DNA of 64,000 nucleotides from Paramacrobiotus metropolitanus (taxonomy: Eukaryota; Tardigrada; Eutardigrada; Parachela; Macrobiotidae). A model generated the notes under the pieces. That model was not told the DNA's origin, ran no database searches, and saw only the letters and a program-made list of their open reading frames with translations. How positions within the stretch are numbered: the stretch's first letter is position 1; every line of letters starts with the position of its first letter. The translations under genes and the position numbers were made by a program. Positions 34,068 through 45,072 of the stretch are shown one piece after another. Location of the stretch: positions 434,001 through 498,000 of the forward strand of contig NW_026570335.1 in NCBI RefSeq assembly GCF_019649055.1, in the 5' to 3' direction.

Positions 34068-37000
34068 ATGGGGAAATCTGGCAAGACATTCGCGGCTATC
34101 CTTAACCGCGACCAGACCTGGGCCTACCATGAAATCATTGCGGAGGCCCTGTTCGTCCTGTGGACCGGATGCCATTTGTCCTTGAAATTCGGAACGCGCT
34201 TCTTCCCGGAATGGGAGACAACGCGCATCGACCCGGACAGCTACACCAGCCTCGATCGTCTTCTGTGGCTACTGCTTCGTCAGGTGGGCTTGTTTCTCAT
34301 AAAAATCTTCGCGTAGTGGGAAAAAAATAAAATTTTATTGCTGCTCTGCACGCTTATTTTATTGCTGCTCTGCACGCTTATTTTATTGCTGCTCTGCACG
34401 CTTCTATGTGTAGCCAACTTGCCGTAGCACATTTTTTAGGTCAAACTAAAATAATTTTTTAGTTAACATTTAGAACGCTTCTCTAGAGCAGCATTTTTAA
34501 AAATATAATTTCATCTGCGAAGGTCAATCACGCGTGCCAAAAGAATAAATAAGTACAAAGTAGTGCATACTGTTACAGGCACAAAAAGTTACTGTAAATG
34601 CTTTTTTCCGTAATACCAGGTAGGTGCACAGTGCACTCGGTTGCTAACGCTTGTTGAAGTGACTGCAATCTTTTTACAAGGTTTTTTATGTACGAATTTT
34701 CTTACAACTAAACCGAAACGCAAATTTTCAAAATGTAAAATCAGGTAGTGCTATACCTTACTACAAAATTAAACGTTTCCGAATTCTGACCCGGAAAAAT
34801 TAGCCACGGTTAAAAAACTAAGTTTTGTATTAGCTCCCCTGTTTTCATTCTATAGATTTTATTGCCGGTTACATGTACCGTCTGTGTTAACTTTACTCAT
34901 CACATAATAATGTCATTGATGAGCGCAATCTCGTTTTCCAAAATAAATAGGAATTTCCATACCTGACAGAACTTGTTGTAATTTTGTGTTAATAATTTTC
35001 TTCTTGGTAGAATATCACTGGCTGTGTATGGGATGACGTTGTCTCTCATTGGAAACCCGTGAGCACGGGGCGCGGCATTGTCGGTTACACTGGCGCCATC
35101 AGTGTCCTCGGCATGACCCTGTTTCTCGGCGTCTCCTTTCTGTGCTCCGCGTGGGTCAACCGTGACTGGCACATTCCCCGCTGGACACAGCACTTGCGCC
35201 ACTGCCGGCGCATTACGACCTGGTTCGGCTACCGCACGACCTACGACGGTGACGAATGGGATGTGCCTACGGAGGGTGGTTGGCGCTTCTGGACTCTGTG
35301 GTTCCTTGTTAGTTTAGCCAGTATGACCGTGTTTGTCGGGTTGTGGCTCGTCTTCTGCGCGTTGCCGGTGGTCATCGTGGCGGGACTGACGGTGGCCTGG
35401 ATCGGCCGGCACGTCGGTGAAGAGGTCGTGTTCCCGGCGACGGTGGTGTGCTTCGGTCTACTAGTAGTGCATTGCACCGGTCGAATTTGGGGATTCGGGA
35501 TGAAAAAGACGTATTTCACGCAGTGGCATGAGATGATCAGGTACTGTGTTTTCTCCCAATTAAAAGAACCTACTTCGATAAACCTCGTATTCCGGCATCC
35601 CTTTGACTTCCGGCAGCCGGTTAGCTGAAAATGCACATGAGCAACCGCCCTCGTTGACGACTGCATTTCGAAATAATTAATTCTACGCACTGCTTTTCGC
35701 CGCGAAGACATGTCGCCGCGGGACATTTTAACGCTGCGACACTTCGGTTTGGGATAATTTGCATTGAGACATTTTAACTTTGCGACATTTTGACGCAAGA
35801 CGTCTCGTCGCGGACACTTCGCCGCAAACGAATTCGACACGGTTATTTTCGCATGTCTTCCGGTTTTCTTGGAACGTTTTCTTTGGTTTTCTTAGGTTTC
35901 TTAAGTTCCTCAATTTATTCTTAGGTTATTTTTAGGCCATTCTTAGGTTTTTCTTAAACTACTCTTTGGCTTTTCAGAATTCTTTGATTTCTTAGGTTGC
36001 TTGGGTTTCTCAGATTTCTTACGTTCCTGCGGTTTCTAAGCCTGACGAAAAATTTGTTTGCTAAAAACGACTTTTCGTAGAAACAGACTCACAGCGAAGT
36101 GTCGCGGCTTCTAAACTGCCTGGCGAAGAAATGTCTCGCGGCTTGATGTCCTGTCGACTAAATGTCCGGCGACGAAACGTCGCGCGGCGAGATGGCCTTG
36201 CGGCGGAATGTCTGCGACCAAAGTCCTGCGACTAGTTATCCTCGGCGTAATGTCCCGGTGCCGTTATGCTGGATTTTCAGCTAGCCGGCTGCCGGAATCC
36301 AGTATAAAAGTTCAAGGGGTGCCGAATAAGAGGTTTATCGAAGTATACTTCTCCCTGACTAACAGGCAGTCAGAGTCGATGCGGTTTACCGCATCGCTGC
36401 CATAAATGTGATTTAAGAGTTTTAATTGGAACTGTCACTGTCGACCGACAAATCGTATTGGTCGAGCACTGCTCCTTAGAGAAAAACCTAATTTCGTGAA
36501 AAACAGTAACGAGCTAGAAAAACTTTTAATAATGATCCTGAACACATAACGTATTTTCCCTAAAACCGAGTCAAACTTATCCCTTTTCCGAAAAATTCTC
36601 AGGAATGCTGATTTTTTACAATCCTCTTACAGATATGCCACGGGAAGGCGCCTTCTGGTGCAGCCATTTGCGGCTGACCGGGAGAACGAAATTGCACACA
36701 CGACAGAAACAGCGACCGACCCATGGTGGTGCGTTAGACGCGCGAGATTGCACGCGCTCTATGTGGTGGTGTTTCCGGCGTGGTACGCTGTGGTTAACCA
36801 CAGCGCGAACGTGCTGCAGCAGTTGCCGTTCCCTGCCGGCTGGATGGATCCGTTCTATCATGTGACAAGGGTTCTCTACTCATTCCTGGACCATGCCGAC
36901 ATTCGCGATTCCCCATCCGCCTCGGCATCGACATCCGCCTCGGAAATCTCCTGGACAACCACTGTCCCGAGCACATCGACGTCCGCCGCGAGCTCCTACT

Positions 37001-37391
37001 GGAAAACCGTCACTTGCACCGAGTGCTGTGACAATTTCGCAACGGTATGGAAGCCGTAAGGAAAAGCCGTAAGGCCTGAATATTTGTCAAAAGTGTCAAA
37101 ATGGGATACATACACTCAAACTTTCGCTTCCGCGCACTCCAAAGCACTTTTAGTAATACATTATGTCATTCTTAAAGCTAAACTAGCGGTGGTTGCGAAC
37201 CACATTATTGAACGAGCGCGAGCGCGAGTACCACTGGGAAATGGTATTGGGATTATGGAATTGGAAAAGCGTGACGTACGCTCTTCGTGGCGTGAGACAA
37301 AATTTTATGCTCTTGACGAAGACTTACTGCAGCATCTCGCGCTTCGCGCTCGGTGCAAATGATTTGTATAAATTCTTGTTATTTATTTATT

Positions 37392-37451
<60 letters not shown>

Positions 37452-37920
37452 GCTTGCTTGCTTGCTTGCTTGCTTGTTTGTTTGTTTGTTGTTTGTTTGT
37501 TTGTTGTTTTGTTTGTTTGTTTGTTTGTTTGTTTTGTTTGTTTGTTTGTTTGTTTTGTTTGTTTGTTTGTTTGTTTGTTTGTTTTGTTTGTTTGTTGTTT
37601 GTTTGTTTTGTTTGTTTGTTTGTTTGTTTTGTTTGTTTGTTTGTTTGTTTGTTGTTTTGTTTGTGTTGTTGTTTGTTGTTTGTTTGTTTGTTTGTTTGTT
37701 TGTTTGTTTGTTTGTTGTTGTTTGTTTGTTTGTTTGTTTGTTTGTTTGTTTGTTTGTTTGTTTGTTTGTTTGTTTGTTTGTTTGTTTGTTGTTGTTGTTT
37801 CTTTGTTTGTTTGTTTTTTTTGTTTGTTTGTTTGTTTTTTTGTTTGTTTGTTTTTTGTTTGTTTGTTTGTTTGTTTGTTTGTTGTTGTTTGTTTGTTTTG
37901 TTTGTTTGTTTGCTTGTTTG

Positions 37921-37954
<34 letters not shown>

Positions 37955-37990
37955 TCTTTCTTGCTTTCTTTCTTTCTGCATTTATGTATT

Positions 37991-38022
<32 letters not shown>

Positions 38023-38956
38023 GCGCGAAAGCGAAAGTTTTAGTGTATTTATCCCATTTTCGACCTTATGTACCGGGCCATTTTCCTTAACAAACATAGT
38101 GGTCACATTTTTCCCGGTTAATATGCGTGCCAATGGCGAAAGCAGACAACAGCTGCTTCAGGAGAACAATTTGATGACGGTCACGTAACACAGTGCCTAG
38201 TCCGCAGCTCACACGCTGTTTTCGTAGGGACTGCCCCAGTGGAATGCGATGTTATCGTACTATGTCGACTTAAAATACCCCCCGTGGACCACCGACAATC
38301 CGACCATGGTGGCGCTGTTCAACACGGTCTTCTCACCGGTGACCGAACGCTTCTATCTGGCATGGATGACGACCATTGCGTGGGTGGTCGGGCTCCCGAT
38401 GATTGTCATGGGACTGGCGGGAGTAGTAGGCATGCCCGCGCGCTGTGCCTGGCATTGCTTCCGCGCGCTGATCACGTAAGTGGCTGCATCGGCGCATCTG
38501 GTACCATAAACGCTTTTTCTGCTTTAGGTCAATTTATCCGGTACACCTAAACGCTATTCGTTTTGTTTTACCAGGAAACCGAAGAAGGTTCTGGATAACG
38601 CGGAGGACCTCAACGAGAAGGAACGTTCTCCGGAGAAATCCGCGATCGAGCCCAAGAAGAAACCGTTCTGCGTGTGCGCTTTATGGATGGCCGTTGAACG
38701 GCTCATTTTGGTGGTATTTTCGCGCTGTGCGATCTGGTTGTGTATCCCATTTCCTGTGCTGGAGCTAATCGTTCCGGAGCAGTATCTGTTGCCGGCATGG
38801 CTGCTACTGCTGAGTGTTATCGAAGTGGGCCTCTACTGCTGTGTGTGGAAGACCATCCGTTACCGCTGCCGTGAGCGGCACGCAGACGGTGACGATTCCT
38901 GGCACCGAGGGAAGGCGGTACCGGAAGATGGTGATGCACTGCTCTTGGCACCGTAA
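34068..38956 (+). CDS. Multi-pass membrane protein, array copy 3
   Basis: Exons 34068-34283, 35011-35540, 36633-37044, 38228-38475 and 38575-38956, same phases as copies 1 and 2, 595 codons, no break. Exon 2 lacks about 13 codons near its start relative to copy 1 (WKP then STGRGIVGY). Exon 3 is longer, with an extra Ser/Ala/Thr-rich stretch (SPSASASTSASEISWTTTVP) in the loop before CTECCDN. Most span and cysteine positions are kept (ITGCVWDD, CNHS-type NHS, TECCDN, FSPVTERFY). Intron 2 holds a TA-flanked MITE and intron 3 a MITE blown up by a microsatellite, making this the longest copy. Function unknown; probably a surface membrane protein. Confidence 0.75.
34344..34402. repeat. 24 bp tandem repeat in intron 1 of copy 3
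   Basis: The unit TTATTTTATTGCTGCTCTGCACGC occurs nearly three times without change, a local slippage event. The unit is absent from the other copies. Confidence 0.8.
35573..36343. mobile_element. TA-flanked MITE in intron 2 of copy 3
   Basis: Left end CTTCGATAAACCTC at 35573 and its exact complement ending at 36343, with TA on both sides (35571-35572 and 36344-36345). Inverted similarity continues imperfectly for about 70 bp through CCGGCAGCCGG and AGCTGAAAAT. Subterminal parts are made of degenerate GCGACATTTT / AATGTCGCG words. No transposase is present. The TA duplication fits a Tc1/mariner-mobilised MITE. Confidence 0.75.
37057..38090. mobile_element. TTAA-type MITE in intron 3 of copy 3, expanded by a microsatellite
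   Basis: The left part (37057-37200) carries AAAATGGGATACATACACT and CACTCCAAAG...TTATGTCATTC, the complement of the right part of the intron-4 MITEs. The right end (38023-38090) reads GCGCGAAAGCGAAAGTTTTA and ends CCATTTTCCTTAA. The interior holds about 600 bp of tetranucleotide repeat. It sits in a different intron from the copies 1 and 2 insertion, so it is a separate insertion. Confidence 0.6.
37384..37981. repeat. Large TTTC/TTGC/TTTG microsatellite
   Basis: The tract runs from (CTTT)n through (GCTT)n to long (GTTT)n with small interruptions, then back through (GCTT)n to (CTTT)n, followed by (TA)n to 38020. The symmetry of the change of unit is notable. Long frames of Cys/Leu/Phe or Lys/Gln/Thr over it are only the repeat read through. 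Confidence 0.95.
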
Positions 38957-39970
38957 TCAGCTGCCCATTTAACGGAGACTTCCCTGGCGATAGTTCAAGC
39001 GTCCGTACATTTTCGACAGTCTTGTATTTCACAAAAACTTTCATAGTTCCCTTCGGAATCGTCGTACACGAGAAGCTCCTACTTGTATACTAAAGGTATT
39101 TGCTGTGCGCGTTCGTGCAGCATATTTACTGATCATTATTGTTCCATCCGAATGCGTTCTCAAATGCGGTATTATTTCTGTTCTCTTAATCACGTGTACG
39201 AATTAATCTTCAGACTTAAAATACTCTGACGTGTGTTGGTAATTTTAGTTTGTCTTGATTTCAGCTAGTATTCTCTTAGATTGACAATTTACACCCAAGA
39301 ATGTATGCCTCAACGGTTCTACAAATTAATAATGTCAAGTTTAGACATCCGGCCGTTACGAAGTCCGTTGCAGTACGAAATTATATCCATACTATGCTAA
39401 AATAAATTCAAATAAATCCATACAGCTCAAACACGATTTCAGCAGTTTCACAACGCACTCAACCCACTCGAACGCAGAGAATTCCGCGGTTGTTGTTAAA
39501 AACATTGAATTTCAAATTAAGATTTAGGGTTATTCGCGAGCGACTACGCATTTGGGACAGCAGCCGTACGAAGAAAAAGTGTACGTGTACGCAACGCTGA
39601 GGTGTACGTAAAGCTAAAGTTCTTGCCTGTACTATAGTCTACGGCGCATTGCGGTACAGAATTTATCGTACGTAGTACCGAGGTGTACGTTTTTCAGGGG
39701 TGTACGTAAGATGAGGTTTTTACTGTAATTACATAAACCGTCGACATCTCGCGACACCACTATGGACAAAGGCCACACCAGTAATGTCTCTGAACACCAC
39801 TACTGTATTTGCCGTTGGTTTTGACATTTCTGCAATGATTGCGGAGCGCTCACAAATGCTTAGCCAGGATCCGTGCATGTCAGCTTAGGAGATTTTCGCA
39901 TGTCAGCTGACTTCATCGGGAAGAAAACCCCTCAGATGACATTTCAGATGTATTCGACTAAACACATGCG
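38957..39970. other. 3' flank of copy 3 and spacer
   Basis: The first ~200 bp resembles the 3' flank of copy 4 (CAGCATATTTAC, TGTTCCATCCGAATGCG). The rest holds GTGTACGT words at 39570-39710 and nothing coding that I can support. Confidence 0.45.
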
Positions 39971-40410
39971 AAAGGTATGCAATGCCGGCACTGTGCATTT
40001 GCTATGGAGTCACTTGTACCGTAAATGCCAAACGAACAACTTTGCAGCGGTTCCCTGTGTGTCAACAGCGTCGCTTCGATGCCTTGTTGTCAGCAGCGGA
40101 GAAGCGTAGAATACCGACTCAGTTCTACTGACTTCGGTGTTTATGATCTCGGTAAACTGTTCAAAAATAATCGTTAGGAATTTGTAGAATTTGTTTTTTC
40201 CAGACTTGTCTGACCTTCTGCCTTCCTATACAGTATTGACTTCTGCAAACATGCATGGGTGAGTTATGTACTGGTCAGTCTACGGTTCATTTGCATGGCT
40301 AGTGCTACATCATTTAATGAAGTTTCCAAACGCAAACGCCGGATGCGGCACAAAATGTTTGAACCGAGCTAAATTCAGTTAAACCTCATTACTAAGGCAA
40401 ACTCCCACTT
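39971..40410 (+). repeat. Upstream module shared with 16.86-17.25 kb
   Basis: Diverged second copy of the module described at 16860-17250, about 1.4 kb before copy 4, with one insertion of about 30 bp near 40225. It is not found before copies 2 and 3. Confidence 0.6.
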
Positions 40411-41162
40411 AAATGTTGCGTAATCGGTAATGGCAACAAAATTACAAAACTACGAAAGCTTCTAGTCTAATAAATTGTTGCCCTGATGCATTATTTAAAC
40501 TTTTGCTTATTTCCAAAGCTAGACCTAATATTTTAAGGTTTATCCGCAGTTTTGCGGTATGTGCATGGTCGAGCTCCACTACCACACGGCCAATGGCATG
40601 GTAAAGATCTTTAATGAGTTCAATCGAAATGATTGAAATCACTCAAAATTAATGCAATCAGTGTACGAAGCACGAACTGATTGTACGTACTACTTATTGC
40701 ATTAAAAGCCTCTAGTGCTAACTGAAGCGCAAGTTAAAAGAAAACCACAGCAGCCCTTCCGAGGCGGTCCAGGAGCCCGAGCAATCGTGATGGCAACGGA
40801 AGCTGCAACTTGGCTCACCAGTGGTGAGTTACCTCTCTCTTACCACGTGTTGCAACGTGAATTGTGATCGTTTTTTTAATTTTCTATTTTCGTCGGACTT
40901 TACTTTGCACTTGAATCCTTTGAGTTCTCTAATAAGTACTGATCTTTTTCGCATAAAATGGGACTAAACGCGGACAACTACAGTCGTCCCACATCGAATA
41001 ATTCATATGCAATTTCCCGTGCGACGCATGCGCGTAAAGCGGCAGAGAGTAATAACTGGCAATGTACTGGTCTGATGTATCCATGGTACATACTGTAAAA
41101 GTTGTGCATAAACCTTTCACAATCAGTTTTTGTACATGTACGTAAAACTGCTTCTACAGCTA
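40411..41162. other. Spacer before copy 4 module
   Basis: No domain, repeat end or exon was recognised. A short minus-strand open frame (40442-40642) has no supporting features. Confidence 0.4.
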
Positions 41163-41787
41163 GCTACAGTAGCGCAGTAAACTGCGGTTGCTGTTTTAAA
41201 AATTACCGTAATTTAAATGCTCTCCAGCCGTCGTGCAATAAGCCGAACTGGTGAACGATCCTTTCTTTCACTTATCACGCGGATCACCTCGGGAGTAGTG
41301 TGATTACTCAGATTGAAATCGATTTCCGACACCGATCCTGTCGATCCATCACGTAGGAAACTAGGAAGCATCGGGCTAGGTTGCTTTCTCTTCCGCTGTA
41401 TTTTGTATCCGGCATCTGCGGTTGTGGCTGTATGTACAGGCACATCCAGCATTGGCTGTATCCAACATTGTCTGTATGCACATGCACAAAGGTGAGAGCA
41501 TGCAAGCTCCACGAAGAAAAAGAATTACTGACGTAATTGATTAACTGGAAATCATAGGGACAACGTGTTTGACGTAAGGAAAAACATTAATAAACCTTAG
41601 CTTTTTCAGCGGCTGTACCCGGAAAACTGCTCCGTATGGTCTCCAACAATACCTGTGCGGAGAATTTAAGGGAATTTCTGTGAACCAAACTGTTCAGCAA
41701 ACATTTTCCTATTCCAAATTAACGCCAAGTACTTATGTAGCCTAGTTCTCTTTCAAATTTGTCGTGTACGGTCTAAATTTGGATCCA
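41163..41787 (+). promoter_or_regulatory. Conserved 5' module of copy 4
   Basis: The palindrome at 41173-41186 and the following blocks are kept. About 40 bp of extra TGGCTGTAT-type repeats lie at 41420-41480. It leads to the ATG at 41788 of a copy that is otherwise broken. Confidence 0.45.
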
Positions 41788-44700
41788 ATGGGGAAATTTG
41801 GCAAGACATTCGCGGCTATCCTTAACCGCGACCAGACCTGGGCCTACCATGAGATCATTACGGAGGCCCTGTTCGTCCTGTGGACCGGATGCCATTTGTC
41901 CTTGAAATTCGGAACGCGCTTCTTCCCGGAATGGGAGACAACGCGCATCGACCCGGACAGCTACACCAGCCTCGATCGTCTTCTGTGGCTACTGCTTCGT
42001 CAGGTGGGCTTGTTTCTCATAAAAAGCTTCGCATAGTGGACAAAACTGAAAACCTCAAATCTGCGCTTACTCGTTTCTGTGAGTTGGCACTCGGCAACTT
42101 GCCATAGCAATTTTGAAGGTCAAATTTAGAAAGACGCAGTATGGGATACTGCTCTAGTACTTATGCTAAATAAAGTTGACTTATGCTTAAAAATATAACT
42201 CCATCTGGGAAGGTCGGTAAGACTTGTAAAACAATTACCTAAATAAATACGTAGCAGTACATAATGCTTCACCGACGTGTCTACCGATCCAGGCCACCGT
42301 CAGTCCCGCCACGATGACCACCGGTAACGCGGAGAAGACGAGCCACACACCAACGAACACGGTCATGCCAGCCAAATTCAGAAGGGACCACAACGCCCAG
42401 AAGCGCCAACCGGAAACAATCGGCGAATCCCAGTCGTCACCGTTGTAGGTCGCGCCATAGCCGAACCAGGTTGTGATGCGCAGAACGGAGACGCCGAGAA
42501 GCACCGTCATGACCACGACGGCAACGGCTCCCACGTAGCCGGCAGTACCGCGCCCCGTGCTCGTCATAACCGCATTAGAGGGCGTTTGCGACGTGGAAGG
42601 CTTCCAAGTGGAGACAGCGTCATCCAACATACAACCAGTTATATTCTACCAAGGGGAATAACACAAAATTACAACAATTTATGTCAGCTATGAAAATTGT
42701 AGTTACTTTAGAAAATTATCATTGCAGCTCCGCAGTAAAATTCACAGAATAAACGAGCACAAACGCAGCTGAAGTACGCCTGCAGTAATCCATTCTCTTG
42801 TTTTCCGAATATCAAAATATCAAAATTTCCTGTTCGGTTCAGTTGCAGATTCGTACATAAAATACTTGTAAAAATATTGCAAATTGCAGTCACACTACAA
42901 TTTTTAGCAATCAAGTGCACCTACTGCGGAAAAAGCATACACTTTTATGTGCACTGCTAAGGCCGTGTTCCCGGCGACGGTGATGTGTTTCGGTCTGCTG
43001 GTTGTGCATTGCACCGGCCGGATTTGGGGATTCTGGATGAACACGACGTATTTCATGCAGCTACATGAGAAAATCAGGTACTTTTTTCTCCGAATCCAGA
43101 AAAACTTTTCTGCATATGACGATACTGACATGCTACACGGAAGTCGCACCGCGTCTACCGTACTCGATGAGCAACCATACACAGTCGGTACAGTGGGAAG
43201 ACGCTCTGGACTCCGATGAGTGGTCGTACACAAACAATCTCCAACTTCCGCTAGGTACAGTACAGCTAATGTGCCTAGCGAAAGCTGCTGAAAAACTAAC
43301 ACTCAGGAACTTCCCAAATGTTTAATCAACAGAACAGAAGTACATACCTGTCTTGTACCAGAAGGTCACACCAACTTTCTAGTAAAAGCCAACTTCTTCA
43401 CAGTCCCCAGACTTATAATACAGCCGACCAAAGACTAATCATGCAACCGGCATCGCTAATAGAATAAGTGATCAAATGCGTTAGATAAGAACAGCAGTCG
43501 TACGTAACAGAACACTCAACACGAACGTCACAGCACGTACGTACGTAATACACGCAATCTACGAATAGCCTGTTAAAACTTCGTCTGTTTTCCAAATTAC
43601 TGTTCTAAAAATCTAGCCCTAATGCGTATTTTCTCTGGAAGGAATGCCACGGGAATGCGCCTTTTCATTCAGCCGTTTGCCGCTGACCAGGAGAAAGAAA
43701 TTCCACACACGACGGAAGCAGCGTCCGATCAACAACTGCTTTTCGAATTGCGCGCGAAATTGATGAGCATCTTCATGTTGTTAGTGGTTCCGGCGTGGCA
43801 AGCGGTGGCTCACCACAGCGTGACCGTCCTGCATCAACTGCCGTTCGCAACCGGCTGGATGAATTCCGGTCCGTCAGTTGACCAGGGCGATCTTTTCATT
43901 AATTGAAAATGTCCCGAGTGAGACCCCGGACAGCTACTGGACAACGTCCAACTGCACCCAATGCTGCGACAATTATGGAACGGTATGAACGCCTTAACCA
44001 GCATGGTTGTCATTGCTTTCGGTTAGAGTAGGTCTCAGGTTCGATACGAATCTAATTACTATACAGCAACTCCACCTAGGGAGGTGACTGTACAGATCAC
44101 CTGATTCGTGTAGAATTTGAAACGCTCCCTCAAAATGCATGCCCGCTGCGAAAGCTGTTTCCAGTGGTAGTCTTCGTTGGGAATTCATACATGTTTCTTA
44201 GGGAATGGACCAGTCGAACGCGATGATGTCGTACTATGTCGACTCCGCTGGACAACCAGCAATCCGACCATGGTGGCGCTGTTCAGCACGGTCTACTCTC
44301 CGGTGACCGAACGCTTCTATTTTGTGTGGATGTCGAGCGTTGCGTGGGTGATCGCGTTCCCGTTGATTACCACTGGAATGGCGGGAGCCGTGCTCATGCC
44401 CGCATCTTGTATCTGGCATTGCTGCCGCGGACTGATTCAGTAAGTGGCTGCATCCACGCATCTGGTACTACAGAGTGTACTTGTATACATATATGTACAG
44501 TATACATGTACGTATGGACGAGTATGTATGTACAGTATGCATGTATGTACAGTATGTATGTACATGTACACATGTTTGTACATGTATGTTAGTCTGTACA
44601 TGTATAAGCGGTTTCTGCTTTAAGTACTCTGTACACCTGAACGTTGCAATTCCCAGGGATTCGATTTGGAGTGCGTTTCCTAATTTTTAATAGGAAATGG

Positions 44701-45072
44701 CAGAAATTCCTGGATAACGAGACAGACCTCGACGAGGAGAAACATGCTGCTGAAAAATCGGGAATCGAGGCAAAAAAGAAACCCTTCTGCGTGTGCGCTG
44801 CGTGGGTGGGCTGTGAGCGGTACATCCTGGTGATGTTTTCTCGTTTTATCATCTGGTTGTTTATCCCGTTTCCTCTGCTGGAGCTGATGCTGCCGGAGCA
44901 GTTGTTATTCCCGGGTTGGCTGCTGCTGCTGACTGTTATCGAAGTGGGCCTCTACTGCGGCGTGTGGAAGGCCGTCCGTAACGGCTGCCGTGAACGACGC
45001 GCATTCAGCGATCGCTGTCGCTCAGTGAAGGCTGAACCGGAAGATAATGATACAGCGCTGTTGGCACCGTAA
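41788..45072 (+). pseudogene. Multi-pass membrane protein, array copy 4, broken
   Basis: Exon 1 (41788-42003) is intact. Most of exon 2 is inverted, lying on minus at about 42268-42645, and only its last part (about 42962-43077) is on plus. The inverted part also lacks 22 codons in frame relative to copy 1 (CSAW...HCR missing between GVSVL and RITTW). Exon 3 (43642-43982) has a length that is not phase-compatible, with a frame change near 43900. Exon 4 (44202-44439) is 10 bp short, which shifts the frame after YYVD. Exon 5 (44694-45072) is open (126 codons). Three independent lesions make it a pseudogene. Its exons are otherwise well kept, so it probably died fairly recently or is maintained by conversion. 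Confidence 0.8.
42252..42957. other. ~700 bp inversion inside copy 4
   Basis: The end of intron 1 and most of exon 2 run backwards. Homology breaks after GTCGGTGAAG on one side and resumes with GCCGTGTTCCC on the other, adjacent words in copies 1-3. Short inverted repeats flank it: TAGCAGTACATAA at 42252-42264 and the complement of TAGCAGTGCACATAA ending at 42957. Confidence 0.8.

Noticed and set aside
37193-38188. Long frames of Phe/Leu/Cys (plus) and Lys/Gln/Thr (minus)
   Set aside because: They are the tetranucleotide microsatellite read in all frames; a repeat of 4 has no stops in several frames.
44020-44080. GGTTCGATAC word resembling a tRNA B box
   Set aside because: The box is imperfect and no cloverleaf fits; it lies in an intron of pseudogene copy 4.
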